A stretch of DNA of 26,478 nucleotides from Promethearchaeota archaeon (GCA_014729315.1 WJKD01000441.1:1-26478), one strand, 5' to 3'. Counted from the first letter of the stretch, positions 1-7,857 are shown. A program made the numbers and translations. The notes: generated by a model not told the origin, from the sequence alone.

Positions 1-175
1 AGATAAAAATGCCTCTACCAATATTAAGAAAGAAGGAATACGCCTCTTAGAAGAGCGAGGCATCAGAGTCATTTCATGACCTACCGTAGGGACTACGGGA
101 AGTTACGCTTGTGGAGATCGTGTAAGACGCCATTTAGGTGCTGTGGTCGTGGAAGCAAAAATCCAGCTCCTTTAG
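1..175 (+). pseudogene. tnpB: TnpB C-terminal remnant (IS200/IS605/IS607-type OrfB)
   Basis: Reading from base 2 gives D-K-N-A-S-T-N-I, the last part of the RuvC-like nuclease domain of TnpB, where the final catalytic Asp sits in a D-x-N-A-(S/A)-x-N-I motif. The same frame continues through V-G-T-T-G-S-Y-A-C-G-D and A-V-V-V-E-A, the usual C-terminal tail of archaeal OrfB proteins, and ends at TAG 173-175. An in-frame TGA lies at 77-79, between I-S and P-T-V-G, where homologues read through, so the gene looks inactivated. The 5' part lies outside the window. TnpB is an RNA-guided nuclease carried by these transposons. Family assignment is fairly secure from the two motifs; whether the TGA is mutation or consensus error cannot be told here. 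Confidence 0.72.
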
Positions 176-182
176 GTGCTGG
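163..182 (+). repeat. Right-end hairpin of an IS200/IS605-type element
   Basis: CCAGC-T-CC-TTTA-GG-T-GCTGG folds into a perfect imperfect-free hairpin except for one T-T mismatch, with a TTTA loop. It overlaps the tnpB stop codon. Elements of this family carry a subterminal hairpin just past the tnpB end that the TnpA transposase recognises and that also forms the 3' scaffold of the TnpB guide RNA. The sequence TAGTTCAAAT follows and probably holds the element boundary. Position and shape fit; the exact end is not determined. Confidence 0.55.
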
Positions 183-302
183 TAGTTCAAATCGTGAATA
201 CAAAATTAATTTATTGAATTTTTTCTTGAGTGATAAAATTTTAATTTACTAATATTGTATTCTTTCAATAAGCTAATTTTTAACATGAATAGATGAGAAA
301 AA

Positions 303-737
303 ATGAAGATCAATATTAATTATTTAAAAGATTTACATTTTACAGCTGAAGCACGGCATTTTAAAGATATTCATATTGATGAACCAGAATCATTTCATGG
401 TACCAACTCTGGACCAAGTTCAGTAGAATATCTTTTAATTGGTATAGGAGGTTGTCTTGCTTCCACTTTAGCTCATTGTTTAAATAAGAACCTTGTTCCA
501 ATCAACAAGTTGGATATTATTGTCGATGGTAGATTAAAACACACAGGACCTTCAAATAGATTACGATTAATCGAAATTTTCGTTGAAATATTAGTATCGA
601 CTGAAAATACTCACCAAAAAGCACTCGATTCATGCATAAGATCTTTTCAAGAATTTTGTCCAATTGCACACGCTCTTACAAATGGTATACCCGTTAATGT
701 AAATGTTTCTAAAAAAAAACACCAGATAAGGACTTAA
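303..737 (+). CDS. OsmC-family thiol peroxidase-like protein
   Basis: 144 residues, the normal size of a single-domain OsmC/Ohr protein. The N-terminal half has G-P-S-S-V-E-Y-L-L followed by G-G-C-L, giving the first conserved Cys at residue 51. The C-terminal half has F-C-P-I-A, giving the second at residue 119. In OsmC/Ohr enzymes these two cysteines reduce organic hydroperoxides; more distant members have unproven activity. It starts at ATG after an AT-rich leader and ends 14 nt before the convergent dnaG stop. The family call is strong; the substrate is unknown. It belongs to the cluster of oxidant-handling genes in this window. Confidence 0.85.
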   Translation: MKININYLKDLHFTAEARHFKDIHIDEPESFHGTNSGPSSVEYLLIGIGGCLASTLAHCLNKNLVPINKLDIIVDGRLKHTGPSNRLRLIEIFVEILVSTENTHQKALDSCIRSFQEFCPIAHALTNGIPVNVNVSKKKHQIRT

Positions 738-751
738 AAAAAAGAAAAAAA

Positions 752-1942
752 TTAGAAGAAATAAACCATTATATTGTCTGGGATCCTTAAATCTTCTTCC
801 TTATTTTTACAGGCAATAAATTGGATTTTCATATTAATCGAAATTGATAACAATCGATTAGTTAGAATACCATCAAATATTAAATGAACCACATTTTTGT
901 AATTTCGAATTTTTTCAAATATCTCTCCGACGGGAAGCTCAAATAATTTTTCACCTTTCTTACTTAGCCCGACACTTGTCCCAGGTTGAATCTCAGTAAT
1001 AGCATCTGCGACTGATTTAAAATCTTTGACTTTTAATTTTTTCAACATTTTATAGAGTCGGTCTTCGATGTATTCTGTTTCAATTTTTCCATTTCCTTTA
1101 TCAGTGACGGAGTTAACTGGTTTTTTATTTTGTAAGGCTTTAATTAACTTTTTCCTTGTGAGTTCTTCAACCTCGTATCCTTCGGGAGCTCTTGCAACGA
1201 AATCAATTTTTGCTACTTGTAAAAGTTCGTTTAAAATAATTGTACCTCCTCTATCACCATCTAAAAAGGCAGTAGTAGTTTTTTTCTTTTTTGTGAGATT
1301 GATGATTGATTTGGGTATTTGTGTTCCTTGAACAGCCACAGTATTCTTTATATCAATCCTTAAAAGATTCAACACGTCTGCTCTTCCTTCAACAATGATT
1401 AAATCTTCTGTCTGTTCAATATCAGGTCCTGCGGGTAATTTATCCGGACCCCAGCTAATAATCTCTCCTAACTTGATGTCTGTGTCTATTTTCTCTTCGA
1501 TTTCACTTGGTTCTAACGATTTAGAATCCCATTCCTTCAATAGTTCGGCTGCTCTTTCAATTATTTGTTGCCTTTTCGTTTCCCTAACATCGGTTATTTC
1601 TTTTAAACTAATCTCTGCCTCACAGGGGCCTACTCTGGAAACTGTTTCTACAGTTGCAGCTAACAAAGCTGTTTCCTTACGAGTCAATGAAGAGGGAATG
1701 CTGATGGTCCCTTTAGAGACTCCATCTTTAGACTCGTTTATAACTTCAATTCTTCCAATTCGTCCAGATTTTTGAAGATCTCTTAAATCAAGATCTAATA
1801 GTAATCCTTCAGTTTGACCAAATATAGCTCCTACGATGTCTGATTTCTCTACGACACCCTTAATCATGAATTCAGCATCTATAATGTATTTTGTAGTGAA
1901 ATCTGTTGATGATCCATCATATTTATTAGTAATTTTTATCAT
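752..1942 (-). CDS. dnaG: Archaeal DnaG-like primase (TOPRIM protein)
   Basis: The Toprim core is clear: I-I-V-E-G-R-A-D at about residues 182-189 (counted from the ATG start) and F-L-D-G-D-R-G-G around 226-233, with the catalytic Glu and the DxD-like acidic pair. The N-terminal V-V-E-K-x-D-I-V-G-A-I-F-G-Q-T-E-G-L-L block is the hallmark of archaeal DnaG. Known archaeal DnaG proteins have weak primase activity and are also stable exosome subunits, so an RNA-processing role is equally likely. I chose the ATG at 1942; the frame also has a TTG at 1975 without a visible ribosome site, which would add 11 residues. About 396 residues, close to the family norm and uninterrupted. Confidence 0.92.
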   Translation of the reverse strand: MIKITNKYDGSSTDFTTKYIIDAEFMIKGVVEKSDIVGAIFGQTEGLLLDLDLRDLQKSGRIGRIEVINESKDGVSKGTISIPSSLTRKETALLAATVETVSRVGPCEAEISLKEITDVRETKRQQIIERAAELLKEWDSKSLEPSEIEEKIDTDIKLGEIISWGPDKLPAGPDIEQTEDLIIVEGRADVLNLLRIDIKNTVAVQGTQIPKSIINLTKKKKTTTAFLDGDRGGTIILNELLQVAKIDFVARAPEGYEVEELTRKKLIKALQNKKPVNSVTDKGNGKIETEYIEDRLYKMLKKLKVKDFKSVADAITEIQPGTSVGLSKKGEKLFELPVGEIFEKIRNYKNVVHLIFDGILTNRLLSISINMKIQFIACKNKEEDLRIPDNIMVYFF

Positions 1943-2464
1943 CTCATTTTCCGTAATTTTTATGAATTTAATCAAATTCAGAATAAAAATTAAGCATAAA
2001 AATCGGAATTATCTATCTCAGTTTCGTTTTTATAGTTATAACTTACTTTAATCCCAAACTATAGTAATCATTAAATTTTTGGATTATAGAGTGTAATTTC
2101 CTATGAGCGTAACTGTTATTGTTTATTTGAATAAGTGATTAATGATAATTTCTGATAATTTGATTTATAATTGTAATTGATGGTTAAATCATAATTCCAA
2201 TTTCTACTTTCGATTAATAGTCTGATATTTGATAACTTAGAGTATTACTTTATTATCTAATATTTTTTTAATTCTATTCTGATTGTCAATTTGAGATAAT
2301 TCGAATGACAATGATTGATTTGTTCAAATCGTAATTTTTTAACGATTATAATTTAATAAATCAATCCCTAAATATATTTTTTGCTATATTGCCAAATAAA
2401 GACTTACAAATAACTGAGACCATTCTCTTGATTCTTCCATCATTCTGAAATTTATAAAACGCAA
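1943..2464. other. AT-rich intergenic region
   Basis: About 520 bases separate the dnaG start from the end of the next gene. It is rich in short TAAT/GATAATT-like words and has no convincing coding frame, RNA gene or long repeat. It should contain the dnaG promoter (minus strand), but I cannot pick one TATA box among many candidates. Confidence 0.5.
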
Positions 2465-2842
2465 TTAAGAATATTTTTTATAAATTGTAAAGTAGAAAAT
2501 TATCACGATCACTGCCACTATTGCTAAAGCGAGTAAATATACAAGGACAACCAGCCCAATAATTAGATCCGTAATGGAAATATCTCCAAAAAATAATAAA
2601 AGAAAATAAGAAAAAAGTATCATCTGAATACCCCCTGCATTTATGTCTATAAGAGTTCTTGTTAAAACGGAGAAAATGATAACTACAACAAAACCTACGA
2701 TTGCTGAAATCACAAACAAAATAAATACTTCGCTAATTGTAATTTGGGACAATTTTTTCCCCCAAAAAAAGATAAATGCTAAAGTAACAAACATCAAGTA
2801 AGATATTCTTGATCCAAACTTCGTAGTAGAGTCATTTTCCAT
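2465..2842 (-). CDS. Small four-helix membrane protein, unknown function
   Basis: 125 residues, with hydrophobic stretches at about 14-28, 36-62, 68-85 and 90-121. Few charged residues occur outside the short N-terminus and the K-K-Y-S tail, and there is a Thr-Arg-Thr-Leu-Ile-Asp-Ile-Asn loop near residue 60. No enzyme motif is visible. It starts at ATG and is divergent from the Get3-like gene, with about 230 bases between them, so the two may share a promoter region. The gene looks real from its clean start and composition, but I do not recognise the family. Confidence 0.6.
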   Translation of the reverse strand: MENDSTTKFGSRISYLMFVTLAFIFFWGKKLSQITISEVFILFVISAIVGFVVVIIFSVLTRTLIDINAGGIQMILFSYFLLLFFGDISITDLIIGLVVLVYLLALAIVAVIVIIFYFTIYKKYS

Positions 2843-3069
2843 CTAAAAAAACCTTGTAGTAATTTTTTTATATTTTTATTAGGGTTTTGATTCTGTTTCG
2901 AATAATTATTTATTTTTTTTTATATATTTATAAATATCCTCCTTGTTTTTGAAAAAAATTCTATAAATCCAATAGAATTGTCATAGTTCCGTCAATTTTA
3001 ATAATTTTATTATGTTAGGTTTATTTTTACTAAGTAAGATATACTTTAGAAAAGAAAACTTGATGAAAT

Positions 3070-4104
3070 ATGGTCGAAAGAATCGTCGTACTTGGAGGAA
3101 AAGGCGGGGTCGGTAAGAGCTCAATATCGGCCGCAACTGCAGTTTCGTTATCAGATCTGCTTCCTGAAAAAAAGATTTTAGTTATTTCATTTGATATTGC
3201 CCATAATCTTTCTGATTTATTTCAAAAACAAATTGGAGAGAGGTTAACTAAATTAACCAATAATCTTTGGGGTATAGAACCGGATCCGGATATCTATGCT
3301 AAAGAATATACGGAAGAGTTCGCAAAAAAGATGAGAAAATTAATCAAAAAAATGCCGATAGTCGGTATGATTCCTCAAATTAAAACATTTGTGGACACTA
3401 CTTTTACTTCGGACTCCATTCCCCTAGCCTTAAAAAACGCAATGTTCTTTCAGAAACTTCTTGATGCGGAGGACCGCCTTTATCGAGAGGGAACCGAGGA
3501 AGTTGACTTCGACATCATCGTAGCGGACTTCCCACCCACAGGAAATATGGTAGCCCTTTTTGAAATTCCCGAAGATCAAGTAAAAGTTGTTCTAAAATAT
3601 TCGCTGAACTTTTATAATTCGATAAAACATGCGTTACATGGCGTGTCTAATGTAATTAGGAAGATGACTCGTCCATTTGAATCCGCAGGTGATAAAGCAC
3701 ATTTAGGAGACGAAATAGTTAAAATGTTAAATCAATTAGAAGAACGCGGTGAAAGAATTTCAGACCTTATCCACGATGTAGGTTCTTTGCGGTTGGTAAC
3801 TATTGCTGAAAAACCGAGTTTTGAAGAAATTAAGAGAGCTCGCGATTTAACAGAGAAATATATTAATTTAGATGGAGTCCACATCAATATGTTAACACCT
3901 AAATCTGATAATTGTGATTTCTGTAATAATGTTAGAAGTACCCAGCAAAAATATCTCCGAGAAATAAAAAATGAATTTAAAAATAGAAGAATTTGGGAAT
4001 CAGAGAAATTAAGAGAGGAACCAATTGGATTGGATGGGTTAAGGAAACTTGCTAAAGAAATCTACGGTGAGACATCCGCCCAAGACATCCTGTATCCAAA
4101 ATAA
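3070..4104 (+). CDS. Get3/ArsA-like P-loop ATPase
   Basis: 344 residues. A deviant Walker A G-G-K-G-G-V-G-K-S-S is at residues 9-18. Switch I reads F-D-I-A-H-N-L-S-D (41-49), keeping the Asp that positions catalytic water in Get3. Switch II reads D-F-P-P-T-G-N (153-159). A C-x-x-C pair (282, 285) followed by R, Q and K-Y-L matches the zinc-binding dimer motif of Get3/TRC40, which targets tail-anchored membrane proteins; ArsA proteins usually lack it. A helical, Met-rich middle section (about 95-200) may be the client-binding part. Switch I has Ile for the usual Pro (D-P-A-H), and Switch II is unusual (D-x-A-P-T-G-H in most). It is probably a Get3-like targeting ATPase or a sister family; an arsenite pump role is less likely. 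Confidence 0.82.
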   Translation: MVERIVVLGGKGGVGKSSISAATAVSLSDLLPEKKILVISFDIAHNLSDLFQKQIGERLTKLTNNLWGIEPDPDIYAKEYTEEFAKKMRKLIKKMPIVGMIPQIKTFVDTTFTSDSIPLALKNAMFFQKLLDAEDRLYREGTEEVDFDIIVADFPPTGNMVALFEIPEDQVKVVLKYSLNFYNSIKHALHGVSNVIRKMTRPFESAGDKAHLGDEIVKMLNQLEERGERISDLIHDVGSLRLVTIAEKPSFEEIKRARDLTEKYINLDGVHINMLTPKSDNCDFCNNVRSTQQKYLREIKNEFKNRRIWESEKLREEPIGLDGLRKLAKEIYGETSAQDILYPK

Positions 4105-4124
4105 AAAATAATAATACTATTTTT

Positions 4125-4328
4125 CTAAACCTTTTTCCATATCGCAATAATCTGAGGGATGGATATAAAGGATAATACTTTTTGATTATCTATCTCATTT
4201 TCGAGCGTAAGGACATCGTCAGCACAATAAAGTACTTTCCCCGAAAAGTTTGAGGGAGGTCCGCAATATACATCTACTACTTCATTGATAAAATGTTCAG
4301 AAATAAATTTTGCTTTTATTGTTAGCAC
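4125..4328 (-). CDS. Small beta-rich protein, MM0924-like
   Basis: 67 residues. The pattern is V-D-V-Y-C-G-P-P, then F-S-G-K-V-L-Y-C-A-D-D-V-L-T-L-E, ending I-P-Q-I-I-A-I-W-K-K. This resembles a family of short archaeal proteins (MM0924-like) that look like a single small Sm-like barrel; the function is unknown. The start is a GTG at 4328 with GAG just upstream. It is convergent with the Get3-like gene, with 20 bases between the ends. Family recognition is by eye and moderate. Confidence 0.6.
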   Translation of the reverse strand: MLTIKAKFISEHFINEVVDVYCGPPSNFSGKVLYCADDVLTLENEIDNQKVLSFISIPQIIAIWKKV

Positions 4329-4726
4329 CTCATATGAATTTTATTTTTATCATTAAAAATTAACTATAAGCAACATATGTTGATGAAAATTTAAATTTAT
4401 GGATCATTTATTAATTTAGGTTAGGTTTCCATAAAATATTCTAAGAAAGAATTGATATACTTGAAGAAAATTAGGATATCTATCCTAAAAAAAGTTAATC
4501 CATCTTTATCATAGAAAAAAATATATGATATTTGTAATAAGTGAAAACTCTGTTGAGAATTTAGAATCAATAACTTTAGGTTTCAAAAGAAGAGATCTGA
4601 AGCTTTAGTTAAAAATCGATTTAGAAATTTCTAATCTAAAACTACCTTACTATTTTATTTTTTATCAAAATAAAATATTTAAATTGAATAGAATATAGGT
4701 TTTCTATCCATAATTTAAATGATAAA
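4329..4726. other. AT-rich intergenic region before the peroxiredoxin gene
   Basis: About 400 bases with no coding frame I can support. It presumably carries promoters for the small GTG-start gene on the minus strand and for the peroxiredoxin gene on the plus strand. AAAATATTTAAAT near 4674-4685 is a plausible archaeal TATA-like element some 45 bases ahead of the proposed GTG start. No repeat or RNA gene was seen. Confidence 0.4.
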
Positions 4727-5212
4727 GTGAGAAAAACGAAAGATAAATTTGATTTGGTCGGTACAAAAATAAAAGAATTTGAATTACCTAATTCTGCTGG
4801 AAAAACGGTTAATATAAGAGAACTCGAAGGCGAAAAAAATGTAATTTTAATTCTTTTCCGAAGTATAAAGTGACCCTATTGCCGATGGCATGCAGCGCAA
4901 TTGCGAAAAGATTACGAGAAATTTATAAAATCAGACGGATATTTATATCCGATTTTAGCAGATAAAGAAGAAAACGCCAAAAAAATGGAAGAAAAATACT
5001 CACGAAAATATCCAATTTTTTACGATGAAACGAAACAGGTTCCCAATATGTTGAATCAACAAGTAAAATGGTTAAAACTAGGACGAATGCCGGGGTTATT
5101 AGTAATTGACAAAAAGGGAATTATCCGATACGCCTATTATAGCGATAACATGCACGATATTCCGGAAAACGAAAAGATTTTAGAAGTTTTAAAAGACATC
5201 AATTCAACCTGA
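4727..5212 (+). CDS. Peroxiredoxin-like protein, probable selenoprotein (UGA = Sec at residue 49)
   Basis: Reading through TGA at 4871-4873 joins two halves of one thioredoxin-fold peroxiredoxin (AhpC/TSA, Prx-like type) of 161 residues. Before the TGA are F-E-L-P-N, G-K-T-V-N-I and N-V-I-L-I-L-F-R. After it come P-Y-C-R-W-H, R-K-D-Y-E-K-F, P-G-L-L-V-I-D-K-K-G-I-I-R-Y. Relatives carry C-P-(Y/F)-C at this point, so TGA replaces precisely the first, peroxidatic-type Cys. The frame is open on both sides with no shift. The proposed start is GTG 4727; the frame closes upstream at TGA 4685. A downstream start would leave no redox site. Sec use is known in Lokiarchaeota. A nonsense mutation is the alternative, and several neighbouring genes do carry stops. 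Confidence 0.72.
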
Positions 5213-5281
5213 TTTGGTGGGAATAAAATAGAAAAAAAAATGACATTTTATTCTTATAAGTTAGCCACGCTTTACCAAATC
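5211..5281 (+). promoter_or_regulatory. Long 3' stem-loop, candidate SECIS element
   Basis: It begins at the stop codon of the peroxiredoxin gene. GATTTGGT (5211-5218) pairs with ACCAAATC (5274-5281), GG 5219-5220 can pair with CC 5265-5266, and GAATAAAAT (5221-5229) pairs with ATTTTATTC (5245-5253). The apical loop of 15 nt is A-rich. The 3' strand has two unpaired stretches (5254-5264 and 5267-5273). Archaeal SECIS elements sit in the 3' UTR; the expected GAA/A internal bulge and GC-rich upper stem are not clearly present, although G-G-G-A-A occurs at the junction. The fold is plain in the sequence; its identity as SECIS is inference. It could also act as a terminator. Confidence 0.45.
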
Positions 5282-5349
5282 GAAAAATTTTTTATTTAAA
5301 TATTGATTTTTCCCGGAATACTCGAAAAATCTATAGTATTCATCTATGA

Positions 5350-6149
5350 TTATGTCTTCAAATCTCGATTTATCTTTTTAACACACAGTAAAAACGCAGA
5401 TATCAGCCAAGCAGTAAGAGATGACATTAGTAACCATTCCCATAACGGTGCCAACTGCCAGGGAGATAAATAAGTCCAGAAATTATCAGTATACCATAGG
5501 TAAGGCACGGTATAGAAGAAGTAAAAGAATATGGGGGTTAAGATCCATGTGTTTATTACAAATAAAATTCGCACAATTTTTGAATGTTTAATCCCAATTT
5601 GATCTTCAAGAATATCGGGAAAAATTATAAATTGAGAAGATACCAGAATACCACTAAGCATAAAGAATGTAAAAGCAAAATCAGCCACAAGATCATGCCA
5701 AGGATATCCAATTGGAAATAACCTGTCCCATACTTCTCCTACATCTTCAGAGATCACGCCCGTAAAAAATAAACCACCCATTGCGATTAACATCAAAAAA
5801 ACCGTTATATTAGCAAGCGATTTTCGAGTTATGTTTGATTCTTCTCCTATAAGGACTTTTTTCATATACAATGAAGGAGGGATCATTAATAGAGCTGTAT
5901 TCATTATCCACTAATTAATGATAATCGGCATTGGCGTAAGATCTTGATTTCCTAAGTCGCTTATGTAATTTATTGCTGGATTAAATCCGGCGGGAATGTA
6001 AGAAGGTCCCGCAAGGTCCAATTGACCTATCAGAAGTGCCAATATTACACTAGATAACCATGTTATTGACACACCAATCCAAGATAGTTTGACAGTCTTG
6101 GGATTGGTAAAAACCGAGAGAAAGCATCTAGTTTCGTTTTAAAACTCAT
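5350..6149 (-). pseudogene. Broken DUF998-like six-helix membrane protein
   Basis: The intact 3' part (from ATG 5904) gives 184 residues with four or five membrane helices. The same frame continues upstream past a TAG at 5911-5913 into W-I-G-V-S-I-T-W-L, G-F-N-P-A-I-N-Y-I-S-D-L-G-N and P-M-P-I-I-I-N. N-P-x-x-x-Y-I-S-D-L-G after the first helix is typical of DUF998 membrane proteins. An ATG at 6149 starts M-S-F-K-T-K-L-D-A-F-S-R-F in another frame and would join by one extra base in the A5 run at 6109-6113, giving exactly 267 codons. So one amber codon and one homopolymer shift separate this from a full gene. A shorter protein from 5904 would lack the first helix. Function of the family is unknown. 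Confidence 0.62.
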
Positions 6150-6318
6150 TTCTATTAGAGTTCTGAGTTATTATGTTTTTTATTATATAAACACTAACAA
6201 TTGGGTTTAGAAATTTAAAAAGATTAAATTAATTAGATAGATCTCTGAAGTTTATCCAAGAAAAAAAGATTGGATAATTCATTTACTCATAAATTATCGT
6301 ATTCGAAAATACTCAAAT

Positions 6319-7374
6319 ATGACATACTACCCCATAATTGACGATATAGGAAGCATTCCCCTACCTGATTATGTAAATTCAGAACAATTCAAAAAATTAT
6401 ATTGGACGACCTATAAGGCTATTTTGTCTGGTAAAAAGGAAGATATCAAATCAAATCGGGGTTTAAAGTCAAATGTGATACTACCGATTCTGGATTCTTT
6501 TAAACTTAAGTTAGAAAGTGGATTGGAGATTCCCTCGTATTCAAGACATTGGGATATGCATACTCCGTTCCTAAACCCAATTGGAGAATATTCGAGCAAA
6601 CCATTTTTAATTGACGATAAAAAAGCACGCATTATTGAAGTAGAAATAATTAGGGAATACGCTAAGGACTACTACAATTCCACAGGTAAGAAGATCAGAT
6701 GTAGAGTATGTGCTACTGGAGCATTAGAATTATATCTCAAAGCGAGAGGATACGCAGTATATAAAGATATGGCTCTAAATTTGGCAAAAAGCGTTAATGC
6801 ATTCCTTAAGAATTCGCTGTTCAACGATAAATATTTTGAAACTCCTCTAATATCTATTGATGAACCTTCAATTGGTTTAATTACATACAATCAAATTACA
6901 GATGACGATATTACGGACATTTTAGAAGTTGAATCGTCTAATATTAACGCTGATGTCCAAATCCATCTTCACTCCCTCATAAAAAGTGATGTTGCTTTAA
7001 ATTGCAGAAATATAGACATTCTGACTTGTGAATATGCTTCTAATATTCATCATATAATACCAAAAAAAAAATTAGACTCCTACGATAAATTCATTCGAGT
7101 TGGAATTACTCGAACAAATATTTCTAACATTATTGCCGAATATATTGATAAGGGCGTTAGCCCCAGAAGATTCGAAACCACAGAAGGATTATTTTCTATT
7201 ATTGATTCTAAGGAAAGAATAAAAAAACGATATAAAGAAGCAAAGGAATTATATTCTGACAGGTTAAAATATGTCGGTCCAGATTGCGGCGTTATAGGTT
7301 GGCAAAATCATAATGTAGTTTCAGAATTGTTTAGAAGAACTGTTGAAGCGGTTAAAGAAATGAGAAATTTGTAA
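6319..7374 (+). CDS. MetE-like protein (cobalamin-independent methionine synthase catalytic domain family)
   Basis: 351 residues, matching the C-terminal catalytic barrel alone, as in archaeal 'core' MetE. Recognisable points are D-D-I-G-S-I-P-L near the N-terminus, I-S-I-D-E-P-S-I-G (178-186), I-H-L-H (215-218), C-E-Y-A (237-240) and G-P-D-C-G-V-I-G-W (320-328). In MetE, zinc is held by His-x-Cys, Glu and Cys; here the corresponding set would be H216, H218, E238 and C323, so the second ligand is His instead of Cys. The protein probably transfers a methyl group to a thiol acceptor, perhaps from a corrinoid or other donor, but the altered site makes methionine synthesis uncertain. It starts at ATG; the next plus-strand gene is 111 bases on. 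Confidence 0.72.
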   Translation: MTYYPIIDDIGSIPLPDYVNSEQFKKLYWTTYKAILSGKKEDIKSNRGLKSNVILPILDSFKLKLESGLEIPSYSRHWDMHTPFLNPIGEYSSKPFLIDDKKARIIEVEIIREYAKDYYNSTGKKIRCRVCATGALELYLKARGYAVYKDMALNLAKSVNAFLKNSLFNDKYFETPLISIDEPSIGLITYNQITDDDITDILEVESSNINADVQIHLHSLIKSDVALNCRNIDILTCEYASNIHHIIPKKKLDSYDKFIRVGITRTNISNIIAEYIDKGVSPRRFETTEGLFSIIDSKERIKKRYKEAKELYSDRLKYVGPDCGVIGWQNHNVVSELFRRTVEAVKEMRNL

Positions 7375-7485
7375 CTACTCCACGGTTAATACCTTAAACA
7401 GATTATTCCTCGAAAAAAATAAGATATTTATTTTAGAATTTACTTTAAAATCCATTCTAAAACTGATTTATTTATTATTAATACA

Positions 7486-7857
7486 ATGAAAGAAGATTAT
7501 TGGTTACCTGATCAGCTGAAGGTTTTCGCTTCTGGCGGTTCAGTCGGGTTGTATGGGAAAGATCAGAAAGACCTCAAAACATTACCCGTAATCCAACATT
7601 ACAAGGGCAGCGGTGGAGGTTATATCGCAGCGTATACTCACGACGAGGGGACAGGTGTTTATTCTGTAGGTAGTGGCATTTATGTTATGGGGTTAATTCG
7701 ACTGAAGGGAATGTATCGAGGTCGCATATTCCATCCCGAAGGTTATGAAAATCAAGATATCTCTGCTTTACAGCATTTTAAAGAAATTATCTTTGAATTA
7801 TTTAATGCTCCTGGTTGGGCTGGTGGAGATACAGGCGGTTTTTTGGGACTGGATTAA
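7486..7857 (+). CDS. Glycine-rich hypothetical protein
   Basis: 123 residues, soluble in character, with many Gly clusters: A-S-G-G-S-V-G-L-Y-G-K, K-G-S-G-G-G-Y-I-A-A-Y, G-T-G-V-Y-S-V-G-S-G and, at the end, G-G-D-T-G-G-F-L-G. Aromatic residues alternate with the glycines, suggesting a beta-rich fold. No signal peptide, membrane segment or catalytic motif is visible. It starts at ATG, follows the MetE-like gene on the same strand and could be expressed with it, although the 111-base gap favours its own promoter. I do not recognise the family. Confidence 0.6.
   Translation: MKEDYWLPDQLKVFASGGSVGLYGKDQKDLKTLPVIQHYKGSGGGYIAAYTHDEGTGVYSVGSGIYVMGLIRLKGMYRGRIFHPEGYENQDISALQHFKEIIFELFNAPGWAGGDTGGFLGLD

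Noticed and set aside
77..79. TGA in tnpB as a second selenocysteine codon
   Set aside because: It is not at a catalytic position, and Sec is not known in TnpB; a nonsense change in a decaying transposon gene is simpler.
1068..2051. Plus-strand frames of 71-126 codons across the dnaG region
   Set aside because: They are antisense to the Toprim protein, which is clearly coding on the minus strand.
4901..5212. A 103-residue peroxiredoxin starting at a TTG codon
   Set aside because: This start falls just after the redox motif and cuts the thioredoxin fold; similarity continues upstream through the TGA to about 4742.
5911..5913. TAG as pyrrolysine in the membrane gene
   Set aside because: A membrane gene with an additional homopolymer shift is more simply broken. 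No Pyl-dependent methyltransferase is seen in the window.
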